From Gracilariopsis chorda (lineage: Eukaryota > Rhodophyta > Florideophyceae > Gracilariales > Gracilariaceae), in assembly GCA_003194525.1 (NCBI GenBank), contig NBIV01000145.1, positions 124,001 to 188,000 of the forward strand: 64,000 nt of DNA, in the 5' to 3' direction. Below, piece by piece: positions 22,777 to 33,856 of this stretch. The position numbers were made by a program, and so were the translations under genes. Below the pieces are notes generated by a model that searched no databases, had not been told where the DNA came from, and saw nothing but the letters and a program-made list of their open reading frames with translations. The number at the start of each line of letters is the position of its first letter. Position 1 is the stretch's first letter.

Positions 22777-25700
22777 TTGAAGGGAGAAGTTAGAAAGAAA
22801 AATCCACAAAAATGTAGTGTTTTCATTGGCAGTGGATGTGAGGGGATTATAATCTCAAAATGCTTTGCAGAAAAGTGTAAACTGAAGTTACAAAAGTCAA
22901 AGTTGAAAGCGGAACTTTGGGATGGAACTCTTCTTCCTATGAACGTGAGTTCTAGAAAGCTTTGCCTAAAAATTGGTGACGCATACTTCCAAATTAATCC
23001 ATATGTCGTAGATCTAATATCTTATGGCATCGTCCTAGGTAAATCATGGGTTTCAGACATAAATCCAATAATAAATTGGAAATTGAACCGTATGCTAATC
23101 AACATCAAAGGCAAGCAAATAACTCTGGACGCAGAGGCTGAAATGTTCGGGGTCTCATCTTGCCCATTATTCGCAGTTACCCGTAAGCAGTTCGTAAGAC
23201 TTGTAAGGAAGAGTAAATCCATGATATATCATGTTATTTTGAAGGCAAGTATAGACGAGAATAATTCTATGCCTTATGAAGAACAGATATATTTAGACCA
23301 AGATCAGTCTAAGCCTGAAAAGAGTTTAAGGCCTTGTACTGAGTTTTCTAGTATTTCTGAGCTGAGAACCGGAAATAAAGTGGATATTAAACTAAAGAAG
23401 TTATTAAAAGAATACAAAGATATCTTCCCGGAAGATTTACCCAATGATTTACGGCCCCATCGAGAAGTTGAAATGAGAATAAATCTCGAATAGTGCGCAA
23501 AACCTAAGATGGGACTTATGTGTAAATTATCAAGGTCCGAATTGCAAGAAGTGAAGAGACAATTAGATGAATTACTAGCTCATAGTTTCATAACACCAAG
23601 CATTAGCCCTTGGGGAAGTCCAATTCTATTTACAAAGAAAAAAGATGGGAGTCTGAGAATGTGCATCGATTATAGAGCACTTAAAAAGCAAACAAATAAG
23701 AATCAAGTACCACTCCCAAGAATAGATGAAGTATGGGATCAATTGGGTGGCGGAAAATTATTCTCTGTAATTGACTTAAGATCTGCTTATAATCAAATCA
23801 GAGTAAGAGAAGGATACATAGAAAAAACCGCATGTCGCACAAGATATGGTCAGTTTGAATAACCTGTAACACCCTTTGGTCTTACCGGTGCTTCTGGATG
23901 TTTTCAAAATTACATGAATATTATCTTCCAACCTTACCTAGATTCTTTCATCCTAGTATACCTAGATGACATTCTTATCTATAGTAAGAATAACGAAGAA
24001 CATATTAAACATATCAAGCAAGCACTTGAGGTACTTAGAAAGAATAAGCTTTATGGAAAGCTCTCAAAATGTGAGTTTATGAAAACTTCCATCGAATATT
24101 TAGGAAATATAATCACATCAGGAGGTATTAAAGTATACCCCAAGAAAACAGAAGCTATAAGGAATTGGGAAGTACCAACTTCAGTTACCCAAGTCCAAAG
24201 TTTTTTAGGTTTGTGTAATTACTACAGAAGATTTGTAAAAGATTTCTCAAAAATAGCCGTACCACTCACTGATCTAACAAAAAAGTCCGTAAAATTCCAG
24301 TGGTCGGAAAAAGAACAGAATGTCTTTGAGCAACTCCAAGAAGCTTTAAGTAAAGCTACAATTTTAAGATGTGCCGAACCCAATGAACCATATGAGTTAA
24401 CGACTGACGCGTCACAGACAGGGATAGGTGCCGTACTTACACAAACAGATGAAAAATGTAGTAGGCCTGTCGCCTATGCCTCACGTAAATTATCACCAAC
24501 AAAGCAGGGCTACCCGACTCATGAACGGGAACTCTTGGGTATAGTGTTTGCACTTGAAACCTGGAGATCCTATCTCCACGGATCCAAGTTCACTATACTT
24601 ACAGATAATCATCCCTTAAAGTATCTCGAGGCACAAAAAAGCTTATCAAGAAAGCAAGCAAGATGGATGGAATTTATGCAAGAATTTAAGTATAATATTA
24701 AATATATTAAAGGAAAGGCAGATCACGTTGCTGATACCTTGTCGCCCAAGCATAAATAGGTACATCAAGTATCAACAGACATAAGAAGAAAGCTTTTGAG
24801 TGTAGCCACAATAAGTATAAACGAGAACATATTGCAGACTTTAGACCACGAGTATAAACCAGAGGAGTTCTTTAAAGATTATTTAAGAAATCTCAGGAAA
24901 CCATTTCATTGGAAGAATGGAAGATTATACCTGGAAGAACGCTTGTGTATTCTTCAAGGAAATTTGAGAGAACATGTGCTCTTCGATAATCACAGATCAC
25001 TCCTTGGTGCCCATACAGGAGCTCAAAGAACAATCTCTTTAATTAAACGAGATTTGTTTTGGCCAAAGATGAGCGATGATATAAAAAATTACATTAAGAA
25101 TTCTCTTGAGTGTCAAAGGTTTAAAAGTACAAATCCAAAGTTATATGGAAAATTGAGACCTTTTCCACATCCATGTAAGAAATGGGAGATTATTTCAATG
25201 GATTTTATATTTGAATTACCCCAAACTAAAGAAGGAATGAGCTCAATTTTAGTCGTCGTGGACAAATTATCAAAGCGCACACATTTTATTCCAATGAAGC
25301 CAAATGTAAATGCGAAGGATACAGCCGAGACCTTTTATAAAAAAGTTTATCGACTGCATCGACTACTGCGCAAAATCATCTCAGACAGAGACCCAAGGTT
25401 TACAGGAAACTTTTGAAAGGAACTTATGCGAATCCTCAAAGTGAAGCTAAACCTTTCAACCGCATTTCATCCACAAACCGATGGACAATCTGAAAGAGCA
25501 TTCCATAGTGTTGAATAAATGTGAAGATGTTTCATTATTTATACACAAAGAGACTCGGATACATTTCTACCTGGTCTTGAATTTGCTTACAATAATAACA
25601 TAAATGATGCAACCAATGAAACACCATTCTTCTTAGAGTATGTCCAACATCCTGTTACTATAGCAGACTTCATACATCATGACGAAGTTGAGATATCAAA

Positions 25701-25863
25701 TGACGCAACGTAGAAGTTTATAGAAAACATAAAATATGCAATCCAAGTCGCGCAAGATTCAATCAGAAACACAAATACAAAAATGATTGAAGATCATAAA
25801 GGCACACAAGAAAATCGAACATTTCAGAGAGGAGATCGCTATTACTATCTACCAAGAACTTAA
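22777..25863 (+). pseudogene. pol of element 2 (protease, RT, RNase H, integrase)
   Basis: A single frame of about 1,030 codons is interrupted only by stops (23491 TAG, 23860 TAA, 24757 TAG, 25414 TGA, 25516 TAA, 25522 TGA, 25711 TAG). The protease site reads FIGSGCEG, so the catalytic Asp is lost. RT has [27 protein letters not shown] and catalytic LVYLDDILIYS. RNase H has LTTDASQTGIGAVLTQ and TILTDNHPLKYL. Integrase has SMDFIFELP, ISDRDPRF and HPQTDGQSERAF, so its Asp-Asp-Glu triad is readable. Its zinc module has lost its last Cys (CQRF). The TAA at 23860 replaces the Tyr of the usual FEY..MPFGL block. Frame retention over 3 kb shows decay by point mutation. Confidence 0.9.
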
Positions 25864-25913
25864 ATCTCAAAGATGGCCGTGCCAGGAAACTTACACCCAA
25901 GTATATTGGCCCG

Positions 25914-26255
25914 TTGGAAATAATCAAAGTTCTTGCCGAGGAGAGATCTTACAAACTCGAACTTGCAAAGAATATGGAAAACATACACCACAAATTTCGT
26001 ATCTCATTGTCGAAATTATTTTATGGAGAGAAGAAAAAAGTGCAAAGCGGAAACATATCTGCTGCTGAACAAGGCGTCAAAACAGAACGCCAAATCATCG
26101 ATGAAGTCCAAAAACATCCTGTCAATAAGAGCAAATTAGAGTACCTCGCTCACTTTAAAGGTACAGACGACACTGACAATCGATGGGTGAAGAGTCAAAC
26201 GATCATCACCTCAGCACCACCTACTCTCATTGATCAATACAGCTATCAACGCTAA
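25914..26255 (+). pseudogene. Integrase C-terminus with chromodomain, element 2
   Basis: This lies in another frame from the rest of pol. It begins with an integrase-tail basic segment and then reads IIDEVQKHPVNKSKLEYLAH, FKGTDDTDNRWVKSQTI. This is the pattern of a chromodomain at the integrase end (II..R...G...YLVKWKGY...TWEP). Such domains steer chromovirus insertion to chromatin. The frame change near 25.87 kb separates it from the catalytic core in this copy. Confidence 0.65.
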
Positions 26256-26259
26256 CAAC

Positions 26260-26789
26260 TTCAGTAACTTCAAGCATGCGTCTCAACATCGATTTCTTCA
26301 CTCGAAATCCCTAAACGAATTTTTATCTTTCGTCGTAGCTGGAAAATCTATTGAAAGTTGAGGCATAAAACTAGTTCAGTCGCACGATTATCCGGGAAAT
26401 ATGTGAAATTTGATGCAGGTTTGCTTAAGATATTTTTTCATTGTTGGATCATTCATTGGGACTACGGAACAGATCGACGTACTTGTAAAGAGTGTTAACC
26501 GAATTAACTAGCTTCACCAGTCACTGTTCATGATGAATTCTTAGAATTTCTGGTGTACTACTACTGCTTCAAAGTGGGAACATTTGGGCATCTGGAACAA
26601 ACGAACAAATTCACATCGGAAATTAAAACTTCACTAGCAAAGTTGGAAAATAATCAGCCAATCCTTTCTTTATTTAATTCCGGACATTGATTGTCTTATC
26701 GTTCTCTATCCACTAAAGTACTTATATATCTCAGATACAGATCAAAGAATCTAATCGAGGAAGAATAAGGGTTTAAAGGGGAAGTAAAT
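26260..26789. other. Non-coding 3' region of element 2
   Basis: There is no open frame between the chromodomain and the right LTR. A purine tract lies at about 26775-26784. Confidence 0.6.
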
Positions 26790-27086
26790 TTTTATGAATT
26801 TTCATCATTTGTTAGAAAACATTCTCTAATAGGTCCCAATTTTAATTTTAGTTCCACAGAATTATATTTATTAGAGGAAGTTCCTAAGCACTACAGTAAA
26901 AAGCTCTACATAAGAATTCCGCTGCAATCGTTGGCACTCCTTCTCTCTCCTACCTCCGCCAGCCCCGACTGGACAAAAGCGCCAACGTGCCTTTCCAGCA
27001 AAGGTCAAATTAAACAACATTTTTTCATTCTTTCTGTTTTATTTGCCTTAATTTCTGAAAAGTAAGATAATCCTTGATAACAGCAC
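26790..27086 (+). repeat. Right LTR of element 2
   Basis: Starts TTTATGAATT, aligned with TGTTATGAATT of the left copy, and ends GATAACAGCA. Its TATA box has changed to TACATAAG. Confidence 0.85.
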
Positions 27087-27154
27087 TGGCGTTGCACTGC
27101 GACCCGCGCATATCATTTATCGACATGCACGGGTCGCAATGCAACGCCAGTGCA
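27084..27154. repeat. 24-bp-arm foldback
   Basis: Arms 27084-27107 and 27131-27154 are reverse complements with one mismatch, around a 23-bp loop. The first bases overlap the right end of LTR element 2, which appears to have inserted at the edge of this foldback. Confidence 0.85.
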
Positions 27155-27925
27155 ACTTCAGTTGTGTAATCTAGTTTCTTTCGTTTAATTCTTTCTATTA
27201 TTTGAGCTAGTTTTGGGCACTACTACAGTTTGTCGCCACGCGCCTTTGTCTGTAAAATGACGTCCACAATATGCTTTTGAACAAAGGACGCTATAACTGT
27301 AGTAGGAAATTACCTTTGCACAGAGGTTCATCTCCGTGACATCCAATCGTTTTCGAAGCGTAATAAAGCAAACCGAAATATCTCACCTGAGGGAGCTGGC
27401 GTACGCCTGAAGTCGCTTGGAGATGAGAGTCAAATGGTACTGATAGATGATGTCTGCAAATGTTGCTTTGCGTCACACGCAGGGGAGCATTTGTGACCGA
27501 GTGGATAGTTCTCTCAGGAAATCGCACTGAGAAGCATAGTAGAAACAAGAATACACCACAGTCAAAAACAATTAGCAATGCAATTACAGATTCACGACAT
27601 CGTTCTCGGGGAATATATCAAACAGTATCCAACGGTTTATTGATTTAACGAAGTTGAAAGGAAGAAACTAAGACCTACTGTGACCATTATTTTCTTAATA
27701 AACAAACGAAGAAGGAAAGAATTGCTGTCGCAGAAACCGCCCGCTATCACTCTCAATGCCACACGAGCTTTCCTTTCAATGTGTACGTTCTCGACTGATT
27801 GCTGAAATACAGAGATCTTTGCGATCTCTAGTGTCCTTACGCGATTCACAAGCAGTGTACCGCTCTCCAAACACTACGAAGGGTGTACTCATCCGGGTAC
27901 ACGTTTCAGAGCGTCACATCACAAT
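27155..27925. other. No gene recognised
   Basis: Short frames only. It contains the 3' flank of the minus-strand secreted-protein gene. Confidence 0.5.
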
Positions 27926-28399
27926 CTATGGCTCAGAAGTAACCACCCAATTGTACTTATCAAACATGGAAGGAATGCAGTCTTCCACACAGTGAATCGC
28001 TTCCGGTGCATTGCTTCCAAACCACCATTCACTGAAAAGCCGAGCGCCAGTGGTCAAATCGCACACGTTCGTGGGGATCGTATCGTATTCCAGACAGAGT
28101 CGTTCCATCTCCGGAGTCTTGCTCTCCGGTGGAACCCGATAACACATGCATTTGATCACCGGTTCACATACGTCAGCCAAAGAACTGTAAGGCCACTTGA
28201 GACCGTCACCACCAGAGGTCGGATCCACACTGGACTCGGTTTCATGAACTGATGATTTGAGAAGGTTCACACCCTTCCTCGTAGCTGGGGACTTCTTTTT
28301 GATTTGAACTGACGTTCCGCGTGGGATCGGGGAACACGTCACCGTGAATGAAAGAGCGGCAATCAAAACGAGGAACACCGGAATCACGTATTTGACCAT
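27926..28399 (-). CDS. Small secreted cysteine-domain protein
   Basis: 157 residues. Residues 1-22 form a typical signal peptide (lysine, then a hydrophobic core from V5 to V20). Residues 24-76 are a polar, basic linker. From residue 78 there is a compact domain with cysteines at 78, 84, 86, 102, 113 and 141 (plus C137). The pattern C-x5-C-x-C-x15-C-x10-C-x27-C is shared exactly with the C-terminus of the larger secreted protein at 30917-33226. Shared residues include CEPV, the Asp four places after the fourth cysteine, LF.E.W and C.P. A TATA box (28532-28539) lies about 133 bp upstream. An extracellular, disulfide-bonded role is likely. No known family is recognised. Confidence 0.8.
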   Translation of the reverse strand: MVKYVIPVFLVLIAALSFTVTCSPIPRGTSVQIKKKSPATRKGVNLLKSSVHETESSVDPTSGGDGLKWPYSSLADVCEPVIKCMCYRVPPESKTPEMERLCLEYDTIPTNVCDLTTGARLFSEWWFGSNAPEAIHCVEDCIPSMFDKYNWVVTSEP

Positions 28400-28531
28400 T
28401 TTGAGTTTGACAAAAGCGAAAGAGACACACCGAGTGATTTTGAAAAAGAAGAAAGAGCAAAAGAGAACTCAGGAGACTTGCGAGACGTTTGAAAATGGTG
28501 TTCGATGGGGGATGGCAAGTCTTGCAAGACG

Positions 28532-28539
28532 CTTATATG
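28532..28539 (-). promoter_or_regulatory. TATA box of the small secreted protein
   Basis: CATATAAG on the minus strand, 133 bp before the ATG. The other gene of the pair has its TATA box at a similar distance. A perfect 12-bp palindrome GTCTTGCAAGAC lies just downstream. Confidence 0.5.
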
Positions 28540-28559
28540 GGGTGTCGTACTGAAGGAGA

Positions 28560-30916
28560 GGCCGCCATCAAAATAATCAGGACATGAGGAGGGCTCACAA
28601 TGAGAAGTTATGGAGAATTACATGTACATATATATGCATGATAAAGTCTTTGGCCTTCCTCAGGAGGGAGAGCAGTGTGTAGGATAGCTTTCCTGGTGTT
28701 AACATAGTTGGTTGCATCAGACCACATAAAAGAAGAAGAAGATATGAATGATGTGAGCTCAGAATTTCGCCTCCCGATCTTGTGGTAGATATGTCTTTGG
28801 CCGGAAAACTCCATTTCTTTGTGATGTTCAATGCATTCTCTCGCACTCTCGCATACGGAGAGAGGCTTTCTTTACTTGCAGAGTATCGAACGAAAGTATT
28901 TGTGAAAAAACAGATGCCACATTTCTAAGAAATTAGTGTAACGATATGCACCTTTGGCACGTTCTTCTATGCCACCTTAGTAGTCAAGGATTGACTCGAG
29001 TATTGAATAGAGATTGATACCACGAGACAGAGAAAGTCTTTCTTTCCGAGGAGCTTTACGTACATAGAGTTTGGCATGGTAGAGGAAGAAAAGCCCCCCT
29101 GTACTGCTAGATTCTACCACAATGCCGTAATCAGGTAATGTGTGCCCATAAAGAAGAAGAAGAAGACTCGGGTATCACCCTTAAATCCTTGGTTTTTGAA
29201 GCGTGCCGAAACAAACAGAAAAGCAAAAGCGCCTGTGTGTGTTGGAATAACTATCGTTCAAATCTGTGGACCTGAGATGCCATATCGCAGGATGCAGAGA
29301 ATAATCGTTTTGCAAGGCATATCCCTAATGCGGGATTTTCTTGATACCTACACGGGTGGTAGCCTTCGACTGATAGATTTGCATCTTGCAGAACTGCCTC
29401 CTATCGGGCGATCTTTGTGTTTAATTCATATGAGCATTTTCTGTGACGATCTCCTGGTGCAAAAGCTGCTTCGAGGTATTCAGGTAAAACAGCGAAAGGA
29501 GTAGCGGATGATCATGATATGGTGAACCATAGACCGATGAGTTCCAAGTCATCAAAGAGAAGAGTTACATCTCATTGTTTCTTGGGGCCGGTGACTTTCC
29601 ACATGGACGCAGAACCGGAATAAAGGGGTGTCAAACATGAGCTACCAGATTTCATGTCTTTCAATTCCAACTCTCGTATAGTAGTTTAAACAGAGTCCAT
29701 GATGTGTACCCGTCTTCCCTCTCGCCGAGAAAGGTAAGTGAAAAGGATTTGCACCTTAGTCTACGTAAAATAATAAAAAAAGGTTCTAGCAAAAGCGGAT
29801 GTCCCACCATTCCAGCACAGATAAATATAACACGAAGATGAGACGACTGAGCTAGAAAAGGTGTCCGACCAAACAACGGAAAACGTGGACAATGATACTT
29901 GTAGTGAGCTCCCTTAAAAAAGAGGCAGAATTCGGTAGAACAGAGCCTCGCACATCTATCAATGATGTGCTCTTCCCGTAATCGTCCTTCCGCAAGCGCA
30001 ACAAGATCATGTGAAACGCAAATGTCGTTGCTCATAGAGGATGGGTGGAGTACCAACTCATCTGAGCATACTATAAACTCTGGAGAGAGGGGTTCTTCTT
30101 AGATTGCCCCTTACATTAGCCTTGGAGTTAGGAACACGAGCCCATAAAACACAGACACACAGTCACACACACACATATTACAAACTTAAGTCGATGGTCT
30201 CCAACCCAGCCTCGAAAGACAGAGCAGATCGCTCACCGATATCATTTTCCTCCTACTCCGGTCAATACGAAGGCTACCACTTTGAGTACTGCATTATCCA
30301 CTCATGAGATCGATCACGTCTCCCTCGCATTCCAAATCGTGACAGTCTCTCACAAAATTCGTAGTCCACGAAAGCTGTAAAAGCTCGCACTGACTTAATG
30401 GCAAAACTGCAGCAGGCTAGACCAGTCCAGGAAGAAAAACTTGAAGAATTCTTCCTAGATGAGTGCCAAAAAGAGCACTAGATGCGCGCGGTTCCAGTGA
30501 ATGCCTTACCAGTCGGCATTTCCACGTTGATGATATTGAAGAAGAAATTATATTAGAATGGATCGGCAGTTGGGTACATAAGATAAGCAGGTTTATGGGC
30601 ATATCTTTGACACCGAAGTCAAATGAGCTCTTCAAGTTACTTGGACTTGACCTATATTCGACCATACGTCACTGAGCAGCTCGATGAAGTGCAAAGCAAC
30701 TCCAGAAACACCACTATTTATTTTACTTCTCTTATTCTACGGGAAAAGATTTGGGAGTGACCCCTTATCAGAGCTCACAACGCTGGACTCAACTGTCGAG
30801 AGTTGGGTGATGTTATACAAAGCAAACCCTTCAGAAGTAGTAAAGATTGCGATTTCCAACATGCAGATGAGACAATGGCTAACGTTTCTTCACATAATTG
30901 TGAAAACAGTCCGTTT
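28560..30916. other. No gene recognised between the two secreted-protein genes
   Basis: Frames at 29142-29504 (+), 29661-30056 (-), 30463-30675 (+) and 30684-30920 (+) have no recognisable domain. None shows the cysteine pattern of the flanking genes. They may be decayed transposon or gene sequence. Confidence 0.4.
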
Positions 30917-33226
30917 CTAAAGCATTAACATATACTCAAGTTCCGGGAAGCAACGTCGGACAACTTCCAACCCACGATGATCGTGTTTGTTCCTCCAGAA
31001 CTCAAAGAACAAGTGTGTGTCCCGAGTTTGCTCACAAACTGCGACCGTAAGAGCATCTAGATGGCTGCAGAACTGAAGTAGTTCTTTCGTTAGGAGCTCT
31101 CGTGCGACGACCGCACATAGGCATTGCTTCACAGGCTCACACTCTGGGTCATAAGACGGAGTGTTTTGGTAGTCATCGATATGCTCGTTTCGTGACGCGA
31201 TTCTCGCAAATTCGTCCGGCCCAATGAAACCGCTTGGATACACGAACCTGCTTGCCATGGGAGAGGACACCGGGGAGTAAATTGGTTGCGAATACTGCGG
31301 TAATGGATAGATTCCGTTTGATGCGACAGGCATGGCCACATTTCTACCGTAGACATCATTGAGCTGCTTGTGCCTCGGTGTAGGACTCGGGGAGGGAGTC
31401 ACCCTGTCAGATCTGACATAATGCGCCTGACGGACTTCGTATGCGCGGGCATCGTATTTAGGGGTTATTGATGGGGTGGCAAAAGGTGTCATTCTGGTTG
31501 GCTTTGACCAGTCTGAGTCCGACTCAGAGTAAGAGCGATCCGTTTGAATGGTGCCGGTTTCGATACCCGAAGAAGTACGAGATCGTGTGGGGGTTGGGGT
31601 GAGAGTGGGTTGCTTGACGGTCCTGTGACGCACAGCACTTTGAATGAACTGGCGCGTATCAGCAGCGCGACGTTGAGCGTCGTCCGTGAACCAAGAAATA
31701 TCAGAGGTCCTCATGGGACTCATAGAGGGCATGACAAGCATAGTCGTGCGGACTACCTTCTCAAAACGAACTTGGGCAGTGATCGCGGGCTGGGGTTCCC
31801 AAGTTCCATGTGGTTTGGGAGACACGACCGGAACAATGGTAGGCATAGCCGAAGCCGAGATACTTGGTTCAAAAACCCGTCGTCCAAGTTGATAGATATA
31901 CGGAGTATAAGTCGGGGAAGGGCTCGGTTCCTTGGAATTAATTGATACTCCTGGCTGGTCTTGCGGGGTGGCTGCGGTGTCTGCGAGACGGTCCCCAAAG
32001 GTAATGAATCCGGTTGATGGAAGCGGTGCAAATGATCGAACAGCGCCAAAGTCAATGAAGTGGAGTGACGGAGCTGAAGTTGGTGACGGGGTGGAGGCAC
32101 CGGTCTCAGTTCTGATGAGACGGGCAGTGCGATCGTACGCGTAGATGTGAGCCGGTAGAGGATTGCGACGCGGCATGTCAAGAGGCCTGAAGATGACACG
32201 CTTTGTGAGACTGCGCATCGCTGGGAAGCCAGAGTGGGAGGGAACGGGAAGCGGAATGGAAGTGAACTCAGAGGTGTACATCGCTTTGGGCGAGAAAGAG
32301 GCATAGGGAGTGCCTGTGGCGATGACCATGTGGCTAGCCGTGGGAGTAGCAGTAGTGGTTTCTGCCGGGCTGCTGTACTTTCGCTGAGAGTAGTAGAGCG
32401 GAGTGACATGCGGGAAGGCCAGAGGCGTGTACGGGGAAACGATGATCGGAGAAGTGATTGCAATGCCTGGGCCAGTTTCCGCAGCGACGCTGCTAGCCGA
32501 AGGAGTCGGAGTTGTAGTTGTCGGGCGCCCGTACTTGCGTTGAGAGTAGTAGAGCGGAGTGACATGCGGGAAGACCGGAGGCGTATACGGGGAAATGATG
32601 ATCGGAGAAGTGACTGCAGTGCCTGCGCCAGTTTCCGCAGCGACGCTGCTAGCCGAAGGAGTAGGGGTTAGGGTTGCAGCTGTCGGGCGGCCGTACTTGC
32701 GCTGAGAGTAGTAGAACGGAGTGGCATATGGAGAAGCCATAGGAGTGTACGGGGAGATGATGATCGGCGAGGCCATCGGTGCGGGCGGAGTGTAGGCGGG
32801 AATCTGATTGAGATCGCGCATGGCGATTTGGGTGTGATACGGGGGGATTGGTATCGGAACGTCTACCATGGGAACGTCACTTTCCTCCGCGGGGCGCACA
32901 GAAGCGCTCGGAGTGGGAGTGAAGTCATTGGTCTGAGCTTGAGTGACTTCGCGACGGGAGTGCGGCATGGGGGGGATGATCGCAGACGGCTTCGGAATGT
33001 GCTCATACTTTGGTGATGCGGATGGAGTGGGGAGAGGGTGCTTATCCGCACTAATGACGGAGCGAAGCGTATCCGGGGTAACTTGGTCGAGCGCAGACGG
33101 AGTTGGTTGACGGATGTTGGGCACGGGTGCGTGATACGGGGTGGTTGTGATTGCGGGATGGGACACCGAGGCGGAGCTTGCGGTGGCCAGGGCGAGCCAC
33201 AGTATAGTTAGCATGATGTTGGACAT
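30917..33226 (-). CDS. Large secreted Pro/Ser/Thr-rich protein with shared cysteine domain
   Basis: 769 residues with an N-terminal signal peptide (hydrophobic core at about 4-19). The long middle is mucin- or extensin-like, rich in Pro, Ser and Thr, with many TPSAS, TPTPS and PSPTP strings. Near residues 151-310 it holds three tandem repeats of 52-54 residues, each with SPII(I/V)SPYTP and YYSQRKY. The last 80 or so residues form a cysteine domain, CEPVKQCLC then QFC, AVC and VVRRC. Its spacing equals that of the small protein at 27926-28399. The most plausible role is a wall or matrix glycoprotein whose C-terminal domain binds a partner; this is inference. Serine/threonine density implies heavy O-glycosylation. 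Confidence 0.8.
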   Translation of the reverse strand: MSNIMLTILWLALATASSASVSHPAITTTPYHAPVPNIRQPTPSALDQVTPDTLRSVISADKHPLPTPSASPKYEHIPKPSAIIPPMPHSRREVTQAQTNDFTPTPSASVRPAEESDVPMVDVPIPIPPYHTQIAMRDLNQIPAYTPPAPMASPIIISPYTPMASPYATPFYYSQRKYGRPTAATLTPTPSASSVAAETGAGTAVTSPIIISPYTPPVFPHVTPLYYSQRKYGRPTTTTPTPSASSVAAETGPGIAITSPIIVSPYTPLAFPHVTPLYYSQRKYSSPAETTTATPTASHMVIATGTPYASFSPKAMYTSEFTSIPLPVPSHSGFPAMRSLTKRVIFRPLDMPRRNPLPAHIYAYDRTARLIRTETGASTPSPTSAPSLHFIDFGAVRSFAPLPSTGFITFGDRLADTAATPQDQPGVSINSKEPSPSPTYTPYIYQLGRRVFEPSISASAMPTIVPVVSPKPHGTWEPQPAITAQVRFEKVVRTTMLVMPSMSPMRTSDISWFTDDAQRRAADTRQFIQSAVRHRTVKQPTLTPTPTRSRTSSGIETGTIQTDRSYSESDSDWSKPTRMTPFATPSITPKYDARAYEVRQAHYVRSDRVTPSPSPTPRHKQLNDVYGRNVAMPVASNGIYPLPQYSQPIYSPVSSPMASRFVYPSGFIGPDEFARIASRNEHIDDYQNTPSYDPECEPVKQCLCAVVARELLTKELLQFCSHLDALTVAVCEQTRDTHLFFEFWRNKHDHRGLEVVRRCFPELEYMLML
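32300..32773 (-). repeat. Three coding tandem repeats of 156-162 bp
   Basis: Units begin at 32773, 32611 and 32455 on the minus strand. The first two are nearly identical over YYSQRKYGRPT and SASSVAAETG; the third diverges in its second half. In-frame length change (162 against 156 bp) suggests unequal exchange. Confidence 0.85.
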
Positions 33227-33856
33227 GATGAGAAGCTATTGAGCAGGTTGCAAGAGTTAGTTATTGGTTGTGAGTAAGTCGTTGGATGTGAATTCGGTGA
33301 GGCGGGTGTTGAATCGGGAGAAGTGTGGAGGAAGGTGCGGCGGGCGGGCGGATATATATAGGGGTTGCGGCGGCGGTGAGGAGCGGCGAGATGATTTTGC
33401 GCGGCGGAGATGACGGGGCGATCCATGTTTGAGGTGTGGTGTGGGGAAGACGGACTCTCCGGCGATGGGAATGTTTTGCGAAGACTCTGGCTGTTGCGGT
33501 TAAGAGTTGAGAGTGTTTCGTGTTGAGATCGGGCTGGTTGAGATGCTTGTGGGGCGAAGGCGCTCCTCACCGAACAAGGCGCCTTAAGATCAGCGAGTGA
33601 ATGGCGAACACGTCATTGCACAGCGGCGACCGCACAGCGCTAACACGGGGAACAAGTGTGCAAGTCATACAGCTTGGAAAGCGCGGCAGCTGACCTCACA
33701 GCAAGGTCGACGTGGAGTTGTCGCCAACACGTACTTAAGGGAGGGCATAGCTGGGCACGCCGACGACGGTGCGCGGCGCACGTCCGGCGCGAACCGTTTC
33801 ACAAGAAGAAGGCCAACAGGCGTCGCAGAGCGAACAAAAGCGGCGCGCCTCTCCAA
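33227..33856. promoter_or_regulatory. Divergent promoter, secreted protein and DPH3
   Basis: 630 bp separate the two starts. A TATATATATC run at 33351-33360 on the minus strand serves the secreted protein, about 125 bp before its ATG. No clear TATA box faces DPH3. Confidence 0.5.

Larger units (their letters stand above)
20291..27086 (+). mobile_element. Ty3/gypsy chromovirus-like element 2 with extra 5' ORF
   Basis: LTRs of 272 and about 297 bp enclose an extra ORF, gag, protease, RT, RNase H, integrase and chromodomain, all on plus. The LTR ends are TGTTATGA and TGATAACA(GCA), so the first and last six bases are inverted. A purine tract (AAAGGGGAAG, about 26775) sits just before the right LTR. 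The string CACTGGCGTTG lies at both edges of the element, so the exact target duplication is ambiguous and longer than the usual 4-6 bp. Stop codons, mostly without frameshift, inactivate it. Confidence 0.9.

Noticed and set aside
31753..32565. 270-codon minus frame in the large secreted-protein gene
   Set aside because: Out-of-frame shadow of the Pro/Ser/Thr repeats.
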